DNA of 64,000 nt from Azonexus sp. (GTDB lineage: Bacteria > Pseudomonadota > Gammaproteobacteria > Burkholderiales > Rhodocyclaceae), in the NCBI GenBank assembly GCA_017983615.1, contig JAGOBB010000001.1, positions 310,001 through 374,000 of the forward strand. Direction: 5' to 3'. The position numbers and the translations under genes are program-made. The notes beneath the pieces are model-generated. The model was not told the origin of the DNA, did not search any database, and saw nothing but the letters and a program-made list of their open reading frames with translations. Below are positions 27,183 through 39,597 of this stretch, one piece after another. Position 1 is the stretch's first letter, and each line of letters begins with the position of its first letter.

Positions 27183-28203
27183 CCGCGGCAGCCGCCTTGG
27201 TCGGTTTGATGACGGTGGTGCTGGCCGCCTCGCGGATCTTCGCCTCGATTTCCTGGGCGATTTCCGGATGCGACTTCAGGAACTCGCGGGCATTGTCCTT
27301 GCCCTGGCCGATTTTTTCGCCCTTGTAGGCGTACCAGGCTCCGGATTTGTCGACCAGCTTGTGGGCGACGCCCATTTCGACGACTTCGCCCTGACGGGAA
27401 ATGCCTTCGCCGTAGAGGATGTCGAAGATGGCTTCACGGAAGGGCGGGGCGACCTTGTTCTTGACGACCTTGACCTTGGTTTCGCTGCCGATCACTTCGT
27501 CGCCCTTCTTGATCGCGCCGATGCGGCGAATGTCGAGGCGGACGGAAGCGTAGAACTTGAGGGCATTGCCGCCAGTGGTAGTTTCCGGCGAGCCGAACAT
27601 GACGCCAATCTTCATCCGGATCTGGTTGATGAAGATGACCAGCGTGTTGGTCTTCTTGATGTTGGCGGTCAGCTTGCGCAGCGCCTGGCTCATCAGGCGG
27701 GCGTGCAGGCCGACCATCTGGTCGCCCATTTCGCCTTCAATTTCGGCGCGCGGGGTGAGGGCGGCGACCGAGTCGATGACGATGATGTCGACCGAGCCGG
27801 AACGGACCAGCATGTCGGCAATTTCGAGGGCCTGTTCGCCGGTATCCGGCTGCGAGATCAGCAAATCGCCGACATTGACGCCGAGCTTCTGGGCGTATTG
27901 CGGATCGAGCGCGTGTTCTGCGTCGATAAAGGCGGCGACGCCACCGAGCTTCTGCATTTCGGCGACGACCTGCAGGCAGAGGGTGGTCTTGCCGGACGAT
28001 TCCGGACCGTAGATTTCAACGACACGGCCGCGCGGCAGACCACCGACGCCGAGCGCGATGTCCAGGCCAAGCGAGCCGGTGGACACGACCTGGATGCCTT
28101 CGTCGATCTCGGCATCGCCCATCTTCATGATGGAGCCTTTGCCGAACTGCTTCTCGATCTGTTGCAGCGCTGCGGCCAGCGCCTTTGCCTTGTTGTCGTC
28201 CAT
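27175..28203 (-). CDS. recA: recombinase RecA
   Basis: A 342-residue RecA. Walker A GPESSGKT at 66-73, the conserved [12 protein letters not shown] and the [22 protein letters not shown]-binding region are all present. It drives homologous recombination and induces SOS by promoting LexA cleavage. A perfect LexA-type box lies about 180 bp upstream in the intergenic region shared with a divergent small gene. Confidence 0.97.
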   Translation of the reverse strand: MDDNKAKALAAALQQIEKQFGKGSIMKMGDAEIDEGIQVVSTGSLGLDIALGVGGLPRGRVVEIYGPESSGKTTLCLQVVAEMQKLGGVAAFIDAEHALDPQYAQKLGVNVGDLLISQPDTGEQALEIADMLVRSGSVDIIVIDSVAALTPRAEIEGEMGDQMVGLHARLMSQALRKLTANIKKTNTLVIFINQIRMKIGVMFGSPETTTGGNALKFYASVRLDIRRIGAIKKGDEVIGSETKVKVVKNKVAPPFREAIFDILYGEGISRQGEVVEMGVAHKLVDKSGAWYAYKGEKIGQGKDNAREFLKSHPEIAQEIEAKIREAASTTVIKPTKAAAADA

Positions 28204-28380
28204 GAGGGTACCTCGAAAATTTGAGCGGATTATGGCACAGGGGCCAAGGATGGAATAGAAATTGCTGCACTTGATTGAATCGGCAATCCGATCCGGTATG
28301 CAATCGGCAACAGTTGAATTTGGAGCTTGCTCGCGCCGAACAAGGTATATTTCCCCGCCCCCCGCGTATTCACTCGATAA

Positions 28381-28396
28381 CTGTGTTTACATACAG
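28381..28396. promoter_or_regulatory. LexA (SOS) box
   Basis: CTGT-GTTTACAT-ACAG matches the CTGT-N8-ACAG consensus exactly and is flanked by TA-rich bases. It is 10 bp before the ATG of the plus-strand small gene and 177 bp from recA. Which of the two it controls, or both, cannot be told from sequence. Confidence 0.8.
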
Positions 28397-28406
28397 TATA
28401 TTTTCC

Positions 28407-28643
28407 ATGACTGATTGGCAAGCAGATTCTTCATTCAAAACAAGGCTGACGAAGGCCCTGTCGGGGGTACTGCTATGTCTTCTGGCCGGCACGGCACTCG
28501 CCCGGCCGGCCGCCTGGTACTGGTGGGCAAGCAAGGTCAGTGACGACCGCGTTTGCGCCCAGACCTCGCCGGGCGCCGGCTGGGTGCGCGAGGCCACCGC
28601 CTTCCGCGACAGCCGTTGCAGCCAGCGGGTGAAACCGTTTTGA
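28407..28643 (+). CDS. small secreted protein, possibly SOS-controlled
   Basis: A 78-residue protein with an N-terminal hydrophobic segment (about 16-32) ending at ALARP, which looks like a signal peptide, and a short mature part with two cysteines and several tryptophans (AAWYWWASK, VCAQTSPG, DSRCSQ). I recall similar short secreted proteins in other beta-proteobacteria but no function. The LexA box ends 10 bp before the start codon; a repressor there would block either initiation or elongation. Its TGA overlaps the TTG start of the next gene. Confidence 0.7.
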   Translation: MTDWQADSSFKTRLTKALSGVLLCLLAGTALARPAAWYWWASKVSDDRVCAQTSPGAGWVREATAFRDSRCSQRVKPF

Positions 28644-29293
28644 CCGCCTATTGTCCCCCTCCCGACACCGGCCTCTCGGTGATCCACGCCGACGAGTCCA
28701 TCGTCGTCGTCGACAAGCCATCCGGACTGCTGTCGGTGCCCGGGCGCGGCCCGGACAAGGCGGACTGCCTGGTCGCCCGGGTCCAGGCCCGCTTTCCCGA
28801 TGCGCTGGCCGTCCATCGGCTGGACATGGAGACCTCCGGCCTGCTCGTACTGGGCCGCGGGGAAACGGCGCATAGCGATCTGTCGCGGCAGTTTCGTGAG
28901 CGGCAGACCGAAAAGCGTTACATCGCGGTGCTGGCCGGGCTACTCGCCCAGGATGCCGGCGAAGTCGACCTGCCGCTGATCGTCGACTGGCCGAACCGGC
29001 CCTTGCAGAAGGTCGATTTCGAGATCGGCAAGCCGTCGCTGACCCGCTATCGCGTTATCGCCCGTGATCCGCTCGCCGACACGACGCGGGTCGAACTGGA
29101 ACCGGTGACCGGCCGCTCGCACCAGTTGCGGGTGCATATGGCCGCGCTCGGCCACCCGATCCTCGGCGACGAACTTTACGGCGGCGAGGCGCATGGGCGG
29201 GCAGAGCGGCTACTGCTGCACGCCACGGATTTAGGCCTTTTTCACCCCTCGACCGTAGCATTCATGAAATTTCATGCGTCACCGCCGTTCTGA
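28640..29293 (+). CDS. RluA-family pseudouridine synthase
   Basis: A 217-residue enzyme that isomerises uridine to pseudouridine in rRNA or tRNA. The catalytic aspartate is in HRLDMETSGLL; the GRSHQLRVHMAALGHPILGD motif is also typical. No S4 domain is present, as in RluA itself. The start is TTG overlapping the previous stop (TTGA). The last codons contain an exact copy of the dispersed core in reverse orientation, read as S-T-V-A. The target position is unknown. Confidence 0.88.
   Translation: MTAYCPPPDTGLSVIHADESIVVVDKPSGLLSVPGRGPDKADCLVARVQARFPDALAVHRLDMETSGLLVLGRGETAHSDLSRQFRERQTEKRYIAVLAGLLAQDAGEVDLPLIVDWPNRPLQKVDFEIGKPSLTRYRVIARDPLADTTRVELEPVTGRSHQLRVHMAALGHPILGDELYGGEAHGRAERLLLHATDLGLFHPSTVAFMKFHASPPF
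29230..29262 (-). repeat. dispersed core-plus-tract element, copy 4 (end of the RluA-family gene)
   Basis: Read on the minus strand: exact core AATGCTACGGTCG (29262-29250), AGGGGTG, five A, GGCCT, AAA. It codes for residues within the last 13 or so of the protein. Confidence 0.8.
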
Positions 29294-29350
29294 AACCCTC
29301 CGCGGCCAGGCAAAGCCCTTATAATTCCCGCGTTTTCAACCCCTTACCCT

Positions 29351-29511
29351 GTGGTCTGCTTCGCAAGTAACGGAACATGCAAACTTGTCTTTGCGTCCCT
29401 GGCGTTGTTGCTCATCCTCGCGATAGCTACGGCTATCGCTGCGGCTCGCGCCTAGCCAGGAACACAAATCCGGCGTTTTCATGTTGTCCCGCCAATTACG
29501 AAGCAGACCAC
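29351..29511. mobile_element. MITE-like element, 161 bp
   Basis: Ends in 13 bp perfect inverted repeats (GTGGTCTGCTTCG and its complement) that continue imperfectly inward (GGAACATG against CATGTTGTCC). The centre is a hairpin GCGATAG-CTACG-GCTATCGC. There is no coding capacity and I see no clear target duplication. It lies between the RluA-family gene and the symporter gene. Confidence 0.7.
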
Positions 29512-29529
29512 TAGTCAACGGCCCACCCC

Positions 29530-31071
29530 ATGCTGATCTGGTTCGTCGTTCTCTACCTGATGGTTTCCATCGGCATCGGCCTCTATGCCGCGACCCGCGT
29601 CCATACCGCCAAGGACTTCGCCGTCGCCGGCCGCCACCTGCCGCTGCCGGTGGTCACCGCCACGGTGTTCGCCACCTGGTTCGGCGCCGAGGCGGTCTTC
29701 GGGGTTTCCGCCACCTTCGTCAAGGAAGGCCTGGGCGGCGTGGTCGCCGACCCCTTCGGCTCGTCGATGTGCCTGATCATCGCCGGCTTCTTTTTTGCCA
29801 ACAAACTGTACAAACTGAACATCCTGACACTGGGCGACTATTTCCGCCTGCGCTACAACCGCACGGTCGAGGTGCTGACCACGCTGTGCATCGTCTCCTC
29901 CTATCTGGGCTGGGTGTCGGCCCAGATCAAGGCGCTCGGCCTGGTCTTCAACGTCGTCACCAACGGCTTCGTCAGCCAGCCCGCCGGCATGGTCCTCGGC
30001 GCCGCCATCGTGCTGACCTACACCACCTTCGGCGGCATGCTCTCGGTGGCCATCCTCGATTTTGTCCAGATGGGCGTCATCATGGGCGGCATGCTGTTCA
30101 TCGGCTACATCGTTTCCGGCCTGACCGGCGGCGTGGACACCGTGATCCAGCACGCCTCGGCGGCCGGCAAGCTGAACTTCTTCCCGGAGGCCGACCCCTG
30201 GAAATGGCTGACCTTCCTCGGCGCCTGGATCACCATGATGCTCGGCTCGATCCCGCAGCAGGACGTCTTCCAGCGCATCACCTCGGCGAAGACCAAGTCC
30301 ATCGCGCTGTGGGGTTCGATCCTCGGTGCCTCGATCTATTTCTGCTTCACCTTCGTGCCAATGTTCATCGCCTACTCGGCGACGCTGATCGACCCCGAAC
30401 TGTTCAACGGCCTGATGGAAACCGACTCACAACTCGTCCTGCCGACGCTGGTCCTGCAGCACACGCCGGTCTTCGCCCAGGCCATCTTCTTCGGCGCCGT
30501 GCTCTCGGCGATCATGAGCTGCTCGTCGGCGACCCTGCTGGCGCCGTCGGTCGCCTTCTCGGAGAACATCGTCCGCGGCTTCTTCCCGCACATGGGCGAC
30601 CACCAGTTCCTGAGAGTCATGCGCGCCTCCATCGTCTGCTTCGCCGGCATCGTGCTCGGCTTCGCGCTGTATTCCAACGCCAGCATCTTCAAGATGGTCG
30701 AGAACGCCTACAAGGTCACGCTGGCCGGCGCCTTCGTGCCGCTTTTCTTCGGCGCGTTCTGGAAGCGTGCAACGACACAGGGCGCGCTGGCCGCGATCAT
30801 CGGCGGCCTGTCGTCGTGGATCCTGATCGAACTGCTGGTCAGCAGCCAGGGTGGCTCGGCCGGCGATTACGCCTACGCGCTGGCTGGCGCCGGCCAGCTG
30901 GTGCCGCCGCAGCTGATCGGCCTGGGCGTCAGCATCGTCGGCATGATTGCCGGCTCGCTGCTGCCGCAATGGGTCGGCCATCCGCTGCCCGCGGAGGACA
31001 TCCACGAAGCCCTGCATCGGCGCGCCGCCGCTGAAACCCACCACGCGACCGAGCACCCGCACCATCACTGA
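29530..31071 (+). CDS. sodium:solute symporter (SSS family)
   Basis: A 513-residue inner-membrane transporter with about 13 membrane helices. Family features include the early KDFAVAGRHLPLP and ATWFGAEAVFG segments, GGMLSVAILDFVQM and a Na+-site-like SCSSATLLAPS region. The C-terminal tail is cytoplasmic and histidine-rich (HHATEHPHHH at the end). The substrate cannot be read from sequence; proline, pantothenate, acetate and others are transported by relatives. The gene starts 18 bp after the MITE, so its promoter probably lies in or upstream of that element. Confidence 0.9.
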   Translation: MLIWFVVLYLMVSIGIGLYAATRVHTAKDFAVAGRHLPLPVVTATVFATWFGAEAVFGVSATFVKEGLGGVVADPFGSSMCLIIAGFFFANKLYKLNILTLGDYFRLRYNRTVEVLTTLCIVSSYLGWVSAQIKALGLVFNVVTNGFVSQPAGMVLGAAIVLTYTTFGGMLSVAILDFVQMGVIMGGMLFIGYIVSGLTGGVDTVIQHASAAGKLNFFPEADPWKWLTFLGAWITMMLGSIPQQDVFQRITSAKTKSIALWGSILGASIYFCFTFVPMFIAYSATLIDPELFNGLMETDSQLVLPTLVLQHTPVFAQAIFFGAVLSAIMSCSSATLLAPSVAFSENIVRGFFPHMGDHQFLRVMRASIVCFAGIVLGFALYSNASIFKMVENAYKVTLAGAFVPLFFGAFWKRATTQGALAAIIGGLSSWILIELLVSSQGGSAGDYAYALAGAGQLVPPQLIGLGVSIVGMIAGSLLPQWVGHPLPAEDIHEALHRRAAAETHHATEHPHHH

Positions 31072-32161
31072 AGCGCACCCGACGCGGGCGGCAATCCGGT
31101 GACAATGTCACAATCAGGCTGACGCCCCGGCGGATAGCCCCTAAAATCGGGGCCATGCATCCTCATGGCCGTGGACCCATCCTGCTTTCCCGCTACCTCG
31201 CGCTCGCCTGGCTCGGGCTGGTCGCCTATGCCAGCCTGCATCCGTTTTCCGGCTGGCGCGATACCGGCGTCTCGCCGCTCACCTTCCTCGAAGGCGGCTG
31301 GCCGCGTTACTGGACCGTCTTCGATCTGGCCGCCAACATTGCCGTCTATGTACCGCTCGGTTTCTTCCTGACCCTGGCCCTGAGCCGGCTGCCCGGCCGC
31401 TACACCGCGCTGGCACTGGCGACGCTGCTCGCCGGCGGCATCAGCTTCGGACTGGAGACCCTGCAGACCTGGCTTCCCTCGCGCGTCCCGTCCAACCTTG
31501 ACCTGGCCTGCAACACACTGGGTGGGCTCCTCGGAGCACTGTGGGCAAAGGCGGTCGGGCCACGCATCTTTGCCCGCCTGGCCGCGCTAGAACAGCGGCT
31601 GATCGCCCCCATCCCGCACGCCGAGCTGGGCCTGACCTTGCTCGGCCTGTGGCTACTCGTGCCACTATCGCCGGAAACCCTGCTGTTCGGGGCCGGCGAT
31701 TTGCGACAGATTTTCGGGCTGACCGGCGCCATGCCCTTCGCCGCCGAGAGTTTCGTCATGATCGAAGCCAGCATCACCGCCTTCAACGCCGTCGCCGTCG
31801 GCCTGATCGTCCGCATGCTGTGCGCCCGGCTGCTCGCCGCCTATCTGGTGGTACCGCTGTTCCTTGTCCTCTGCCTGACCGTCGCCACCCTTTCCGCCGC
31901 CATTCTGGTGAACCCGGCCGAGGCGCTGGCCTGGCTGACGCCCGGCGTCCGGCTCGGCCTCGCTGTCGGCGTCGCCATCCTGGCCATCGCCATGGCGCTG
32001 CCGGCGACGCCACGCCTGATGATCGCCGCGTTGGCGCTGATGGCCGGCACGGTACTGGTCAACCTCGCCCCGCATAACCCGTATTCCGCTGCCGCGCTGG
32101 CTGCCTGGCGGCAGGGGCATTTCCTCAACTTCAACGGCCTGACCCGCCTGGTGGCCACGCT

Positions 32162-34873
<2,712 letters not shown>

Positions 34874-34915
34874 AACGGGACCGCCTATAATGCTCGTCCC
34901 CGAGGAGAGAACCCG

Positions 34916-35224
34916 ATGAGCCACTTCAAACACCACGTCTTTTTCTGCTGCAACCAGCGCGAACCAGGCGAAAACTGCTGCAACAACCTTGGCGCCAGCG
35001 AGATGCAGGCCTACGCCAAGGACCGCATCAGCCAGCTAAAGATGAAGGGCCAGGGCAAGGTCCGCATCAACAAGGCCGGCTGCCTCGACCGCTGCGACCA
35101 GGGACCGGTCATGGTCGTCTACCCGGAAGCCGTCTGGTACACCTACGTGGACAAGGAAGACGTCGAGGAAATCATCCAGGAACACCTGATCCACGGTCGC
35201 GTCGTGGAGCGCCTGAAAATATGA
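34916..35224 (+). CDS. thioredoxin-like [2Fe-2S] ferredoxin
   Basis: A 102-residue protein with cysteines at 11/12, 21/22, 56 and 60, the spacing of thioredoxin-fold 2Fe-2S ferredoxins related to the NuoE C-terminal domain. A GAGGAGA Shine-Dalgarno lies upstream of the ATG. The stop overlaps the next gene's ATG, so it is coupled to the hydrolase. The redox partner is unknown. Confidence 0.88.
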   Translation: MSHFKHHVFFCCNQREPGENCCNNLGASEMQAYAKDRISQLKMKGQGKVRINKAGCLDRCDQGPVMVVYPEAVWYTYVDKEDVEEIIQEHLIHGRVVERLKI

Positions 35225-35846
35225 AGGCCGTCGAGGAAAAGATCTTTGTCCAAGGCCCGGTCGGCAAGATCGAGGTCATCATGGAACGCCCGGACGCCCC
35301 GCGCGGCATCGCGCTGGTCGCCCATCCGCACCCGATCGGCGGCGGCGCCAACACCAACAAGGTCGCCTACACGCTGGCCCGCACCTTCGTCGCCATGGGC
35401 TACGCCGCCTTCCGCCCCAATTTCCGCGGCGTCGGCGGCACCGAGGGCGTCCATGACGAGGGTAACGGCGAAGTCGACGACCTGCTGGCCGTCCTCGAAG
35501 ACGCCAAGTGTCGCTGCGGCAACCTGCCCGTCGCGCTGGCCGGCTTCTCCTTCGGCGCCTACTGCCAGACCCGTGTCGCCAAACGGCTGGCCGAAGCCAA
35601 CCACCCGGCCCAGCGCCTGGTGCTGGTCGGCACCGCCGCCGGCTTCGTCGAAGGCACTCGCAGCTACGACACCGAAGCCGTCCCGCACGACACCATCGTC
35701 ATCCACGGCTCGGCCGACGAAACCGTGCCGCTCGCCAACGTGCTCGACTGGGCCCAGCCGAACGACCTGCCGGTCGTCGTCGTGCCCGGCGCCGACCACT
35801 TCTTCCACCGTCGCCTGCACCTGATCCGCGACATCGTGACCCGCGC

Positions 35847-35859
<13 letters not shown>
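35221..35859 (+). CDS. alpha/beta hydrolase (dienelactone-hydrolase-like)
   Basis: A 212-residue hydrolase with [14 protein letters not shown] near residue 36, the nucleophile elbow GFSFGAY with S110, the acid in GSADETVP and histidine in GADHFFH. No signal peptide. It overlaps the ferredoxin gene by 4 bp and the ABC ATPase gene by 13 bp, making one operon of three. The substrate is unknown. Confidence 0.85.
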
Positions 35860-36764
<905 letters not shown>

Positions 36765-36788
36765 GCGGCGGCGGGGCCGCTGGCGGCG

Positions 36789-36828
36789 AATGCTACGGTC
36801 GGCGGAAAAAAGCGGCCAAAATCCAAAA
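36789..36828 (+). repeat. dispersed core-plus-tract element, copy 6 (after the NodI-type gene)
   Basis: Exact core AATGCTACGGTCG at 36789-36801, GCGG, six A, GCGGCC, AAAA, TCCAAAA. It is intergenic, 24 bp after the stop of the ABC ATPase gene. Confidence 0.85.
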
Positions 36829-36883
36829 CCCCTACTGGCACTATTGACCTGTAATAAACTGCACTCGATGGGCTTATGCTGTT

Positions 36884-37630
36884 CTATGCCGCAGGAAACG
36901 GCGCGGAAAGCGTATCGAGCCAGCTATCGTCGATAGCCCAATTGAAATACGAACTAAACCACATCCACTTTATCCGTTCGGAAGTTCCTGGCGGGAATCG
37001 CTCAAGTTGTTGGTCAATCTTCGCCTGAATAGCTTTTTGTTCTAACTTCATATCGTCAGGAGTTGGGTATCCAGAATCCGCAACCATCCGCCACACTCGC
37101 AGGTAATTCACAAAGAGTGCTTGATCACAGTCTGTACGAGTAAATCGATCAAAGAAACTCCGTACAGCAGCAGCCTTTCCTGCTTCAACGGTTGAGGCGC
37201 TTAGTAAAACTCTAGGAAATACTGCCTGCTGCTCAATCTTGATTGCTTCGAGCACTGCTGGTCCAAACACTTGGTTGTCGTCATGGTAAGTAAGCCCATT
37301 TGTGATGCCGCCCCGATAGAGAACCCCTCGACGTACCAAGTAAAAGCCAATTTTTGCGACATGTTGCAGGAGATGTATCAACCCCTGAGCAGTTTCATCT
37401 GTCGAGATGATTATGCTGTCCGAGAATGCCGTTACGCGGTGATCTGATTTTGAAATATCTCCGATCCCTCCGAGAACAATCTGCGCCTCTTGAGCAGGCT
37501 CGGGCATTTCAAGAATCAAGCGAATATCGTCGACAGTTACAGTAGGCTTTTCACCTACAGTTTGAGAAATGAGATCCTTAAAACCAAGAATATCCAGAAA
37601 TGCAACATAGCGATTAATGTATGAAGCCAC
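36884..37630 (-). CDS. AT-rich orphan gene; possible diverged nucleotidyl-cyclase fold
   Basis: A 248-residue soluble protein whose base composition is clearly more AT-rich than its neighbours, suggesting transfer. The layout recalls class III cyclases: an aspartate in VAFLDILGF (D13), a second in TAFSDSIIIS (D71), RGGITNG (106-112) where cyclases have R-x-G-x-H-x-G, and FGPAVLEAIKIE (122-133) where they have G-x-x-V-N-x-A-x-R-L-E. The Asn and Arg of the last motif are not kept. I recall similar stand-alone hypothetical proteins but no tested function. No effector gene is adjacent. Confidence 0.7.
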   Translation of the reverse strand: MASYINRYVAFLDILGFKDLISQTVGEKPTVTVDDIRLILEMPEPAQEAQIVLGGIGDISKSDHRVTAFSDSIIISTDETAQGLIHLLQHVAKIGFYLVRRGVLYRGGITNGLTYHDDNQVFGPAVLEAIKIEQQAVFPRVLLSASTVEAGKAAAVRSFFDRFTRTDCDQALFVNYLRVWRMVADSGYPTPDDMKLEQKAIQAKIDQQLERFPPGTSERIKWMWFSSYFNWAIDDSWLDTLSAPFPAA

Positions 37631-37744
37631 GTAATGTCCTTATGTCTGCTAACAAACATAGAGAGATTATCCCCTTGGCAACCGAGATTTCGCTCTCAGG
37701 CTATTTTGCTCATCTACCCCTGCCCTGATAGGCCGGATCTCGTT

Positions 37745-39313
37745 TTAGCCACCAACAGCCCCATGCCGCTCCTGTCGTTGCGCCAGCGCCTTCGATGACC
37801 GCGGCACCGGCTTTTCCCTGTCCTTCAACAGCCCCTGCAAACAGGCCGGGTTGGCGCGGGCGCCGCTGGACTGGTAGTCGGCGAGCAGGATTTGGCGGAC
37901 GGTTTCCTTGTCCCGGCTGATAACCGTGGTCAGGTAGGCGAACAGGCTGTCGACCAGCGTTTCCGGCGTCAGGCGGTGGGTCTGGGCGGTGGTTTGCCAG
38001 AGCCAGTCGCTGAAAGCCAGGAAGGCGGCGAACGGGGAGGGCGAGGCTAGCAGCAGTGCCAGGCTGGCCTTGAAGCGGCCGGAATTGGCCAGCAGGTCCC
38101 AGTAGCGGGCGAGGCGGGTGAAGCGCTGGACGGTCGCGGCATCGACGACGGCGGTTTGCTGCACGGTGTAGGGCGCCGCGCTGTCGTAGAGCATGCCGTG
38201 GGCGGCGCTGTGCCGGGCGATGGGCGTGCCACGCAGGCGTTTCAGGACGCCGAGCTGGATTTCGTGCGGGCGCAGGGCGTAGAGGCGCTCGAAGCCTTGG
38301 GCAAAACTTTCCAGCGTTTCGCCGGGCAGACCGAAGATCAGGTCGGCGTGCAGGTGGGCGGGGCTGTGCTCGGCCAGCCAGGCGAGGTTGTCACAGGTCT
38401 GGTCGTTGTCCTGGCGGCGCGAGATGGTTTGCTGGACCTCGGGGTTGAAGGTCTGGACGCCGATTTCCAGCTGCAGCACGCCGGGCGGGAAGCGGGCGAT
38501 CATGGCTTTCAGGCGGTCCGGCAGGTGATCGGGGATGACCTCGAAATGCAGGAAGAGGTCGGGCGTCAGGCGGTCGAGGAAGAACTGCAGGATGGCCAGC
38601 GAGCTGTCGATCTTCAGGTTGAAGGTGCGGTCGACGAACTTGAAGTTGCGCGCCCCGCGCCGGTAGAGCCTGTCCAGCGCGGCGAGGAAGCGGGGCTGCT
38701 CGAAGGCCCAGGCGGTTTTATCCAGCGCACTGAGGCAGAACTCGCACTTGAACGGGCAGCCGCGCGAGGCTTCGACGTAGAGCAGGCGGTGGGCGAGATC
38801 GTCGTCGGTGAATTCGGCGTAGGGCAGCTCGATTTCTTCGAGCGCGGGCTGCTCACCGGGGATCACTTTCATCAGCGGTTGCGGGCCGTGGAGCAGGGCG
38901 CGGCACAGTTTGGCGAAGCTGACGTCGCCCCAGCCGGTGATCAGGTGGTCGGCGAGGCGAACGATTTCCTGCGCTTCCCATTCGTGGCTGACTTCCGGCC
39001 CGCCGAGAATGATGGTCAGCGTCGGCCGGGCGGCTTTGAGTTGGCGAACCAGTTCGGTGGTCGGCGCGACGTTCCAGATATAGACGCCGAGGCCGACGAT
39101 CTGCGGCTGGCCGTCGAGCGGTTCGCCGAGTTCGGCCAGGATTGCCGCGACGATTTCCGGCACCGGCCGGGAGATCGTGAATTCGCGCAGGACGGTGCGT
39201 TGACGCAAGCCGTCCCCGCCGTGCCGGTCGAGGTTGGCCAGCAGGTAGCGCAGGCCGAGCGAGGCGTGGATGTAACGGGCGTTGAGGGTGCTGAGGATAA
39301 TGGCCGGCGGCAT
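37745..39313 (-). CDS. B12-binding-domain radical SAM protein (DUF4080 type)
   Basis: A 522-residue protein. An N-terminal cobalamin-binding-like Rossmann domain (about 1-140), then a radical SAM core with the cluster motif CPFKCEFC near 175-182 and a DUF4080 C-terminal region. It probably carries a [4Fe-4S] cluster and performs SAM chemistry on an unknown substrate. I start at the ATG at 39313 (MPPAIILSTLNARYIHA), which begins the conserved region; starts 27-30 bp upstream approach or enter the MITE end. Confidence 0.85.
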   Translation of the reverse strand: MPPAIILSTLNARYIHASLGLRYLLANLDRHGGDGLRQRTVLREFTISRPVPEIVAAILAELGEPLDGQPQIVGLGVYIWNVAPTTELVRQLKAARPTLTIILGGPEVSHEWEAQEIVRLADHLITGWGDVSFAKLCRALLHGPQPLMKVIPGEQPALEEIELPYAEFTDDDLAHRLLYVEASRGCPFKCEFCLSALDKTAWAFEQPRFLAALDRLYRRGARNFKFVDRTFNLKIDSSLAILQFFLDRLTPDLFLHFEVIPDHLPDRLKAMIARFPPGVLQLEIGVQTFNPEVQQTISRRQDNDQTCDNLAWLAEHSPAHLHADLIFGLPGETLESFAQGFERLYALRPHEIQLGVLKRLRGTPIARHSAAHGMLYDSAAPYTVQQTAVVDAATVQRFTRLARYWDLLANSGRFKASLALLLASPSPFAAFLAFSDWLWQTTAQTHRLTPETLVDSLFAYLTTVISRDKETVRQILLADYQSSGARANPACLQGLLKDREKPVPRSSKALAQRQERHGAVGG

Positions 39314-39341
39314 GGCGACATTGTCGCATTGCCGGGGCATC

Positions 39342-39558
39342 AACCTTGAACCCTCAGTTGACCGCTTGCCCCTCCTTGAGCAGCCGCATGAACAGTGGCC
39401 TTGGTGCCTTCTAGACGATTCAGCCGTCGGGTAACAGCGCTACGCGGCCGCTGGCACGTCTGGCCAGGCGCCCGGCTTTGTCGCTCCTCCTTGCAGGCGC
39501 GAGCCTGCCGCGTTGTCGCTTCGCGCCGGCCATCCCGTCCAACTGAGGGTTCAAGGTT
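39342..39558. mobile_element. MITE-like element, 217 bp
   Basis: Bounded by a perfect 19 bp inverted repeat, AACCTTGAACCCTCAGTTG at 39342-39360 and its complement at 39540-39558. The interior is GC-rich with a small hairpin (AGGCGCGAGCCT region) and has no coding capacity. It sits between the radical SAM and HAD genes, both on the minus strand, and abuts a dispersed core element. Confidence 0.75.
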
Positions 39559-39560
39559 CT

Positions 39561-39597
39561 TCGATTTTCAGCTCAAAATCGCCTCGGCCGTAGCATT
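39561..39597 (-). repeat. dispersed core-plus-tract element, copy 7 (end of the HAD gene)
   Basis: Read on the minus strand: AATGCTACGGCCG (39597-39585, one mismatch), AGGCG, ATTTT, GAGCTG, AAAA, TCGAAGAA. It encodes N-A-T-A near the C-terminus of the HAD protein, and its tract region contains the stop codon. Confidence 0.65.

Noticed and set aside
28204-28380. Possible small RNA or tRNA in the recA upstream region
   Set aside because: No cloverleaf or strong terminator hairpin is visible; only the LexA box stands out.
39342-39558. Possible insertion sequence
   Set aside because: Good terminal repeats, but at 217 bp it has no room for a transposase, so it is listed as a MITE-like element.
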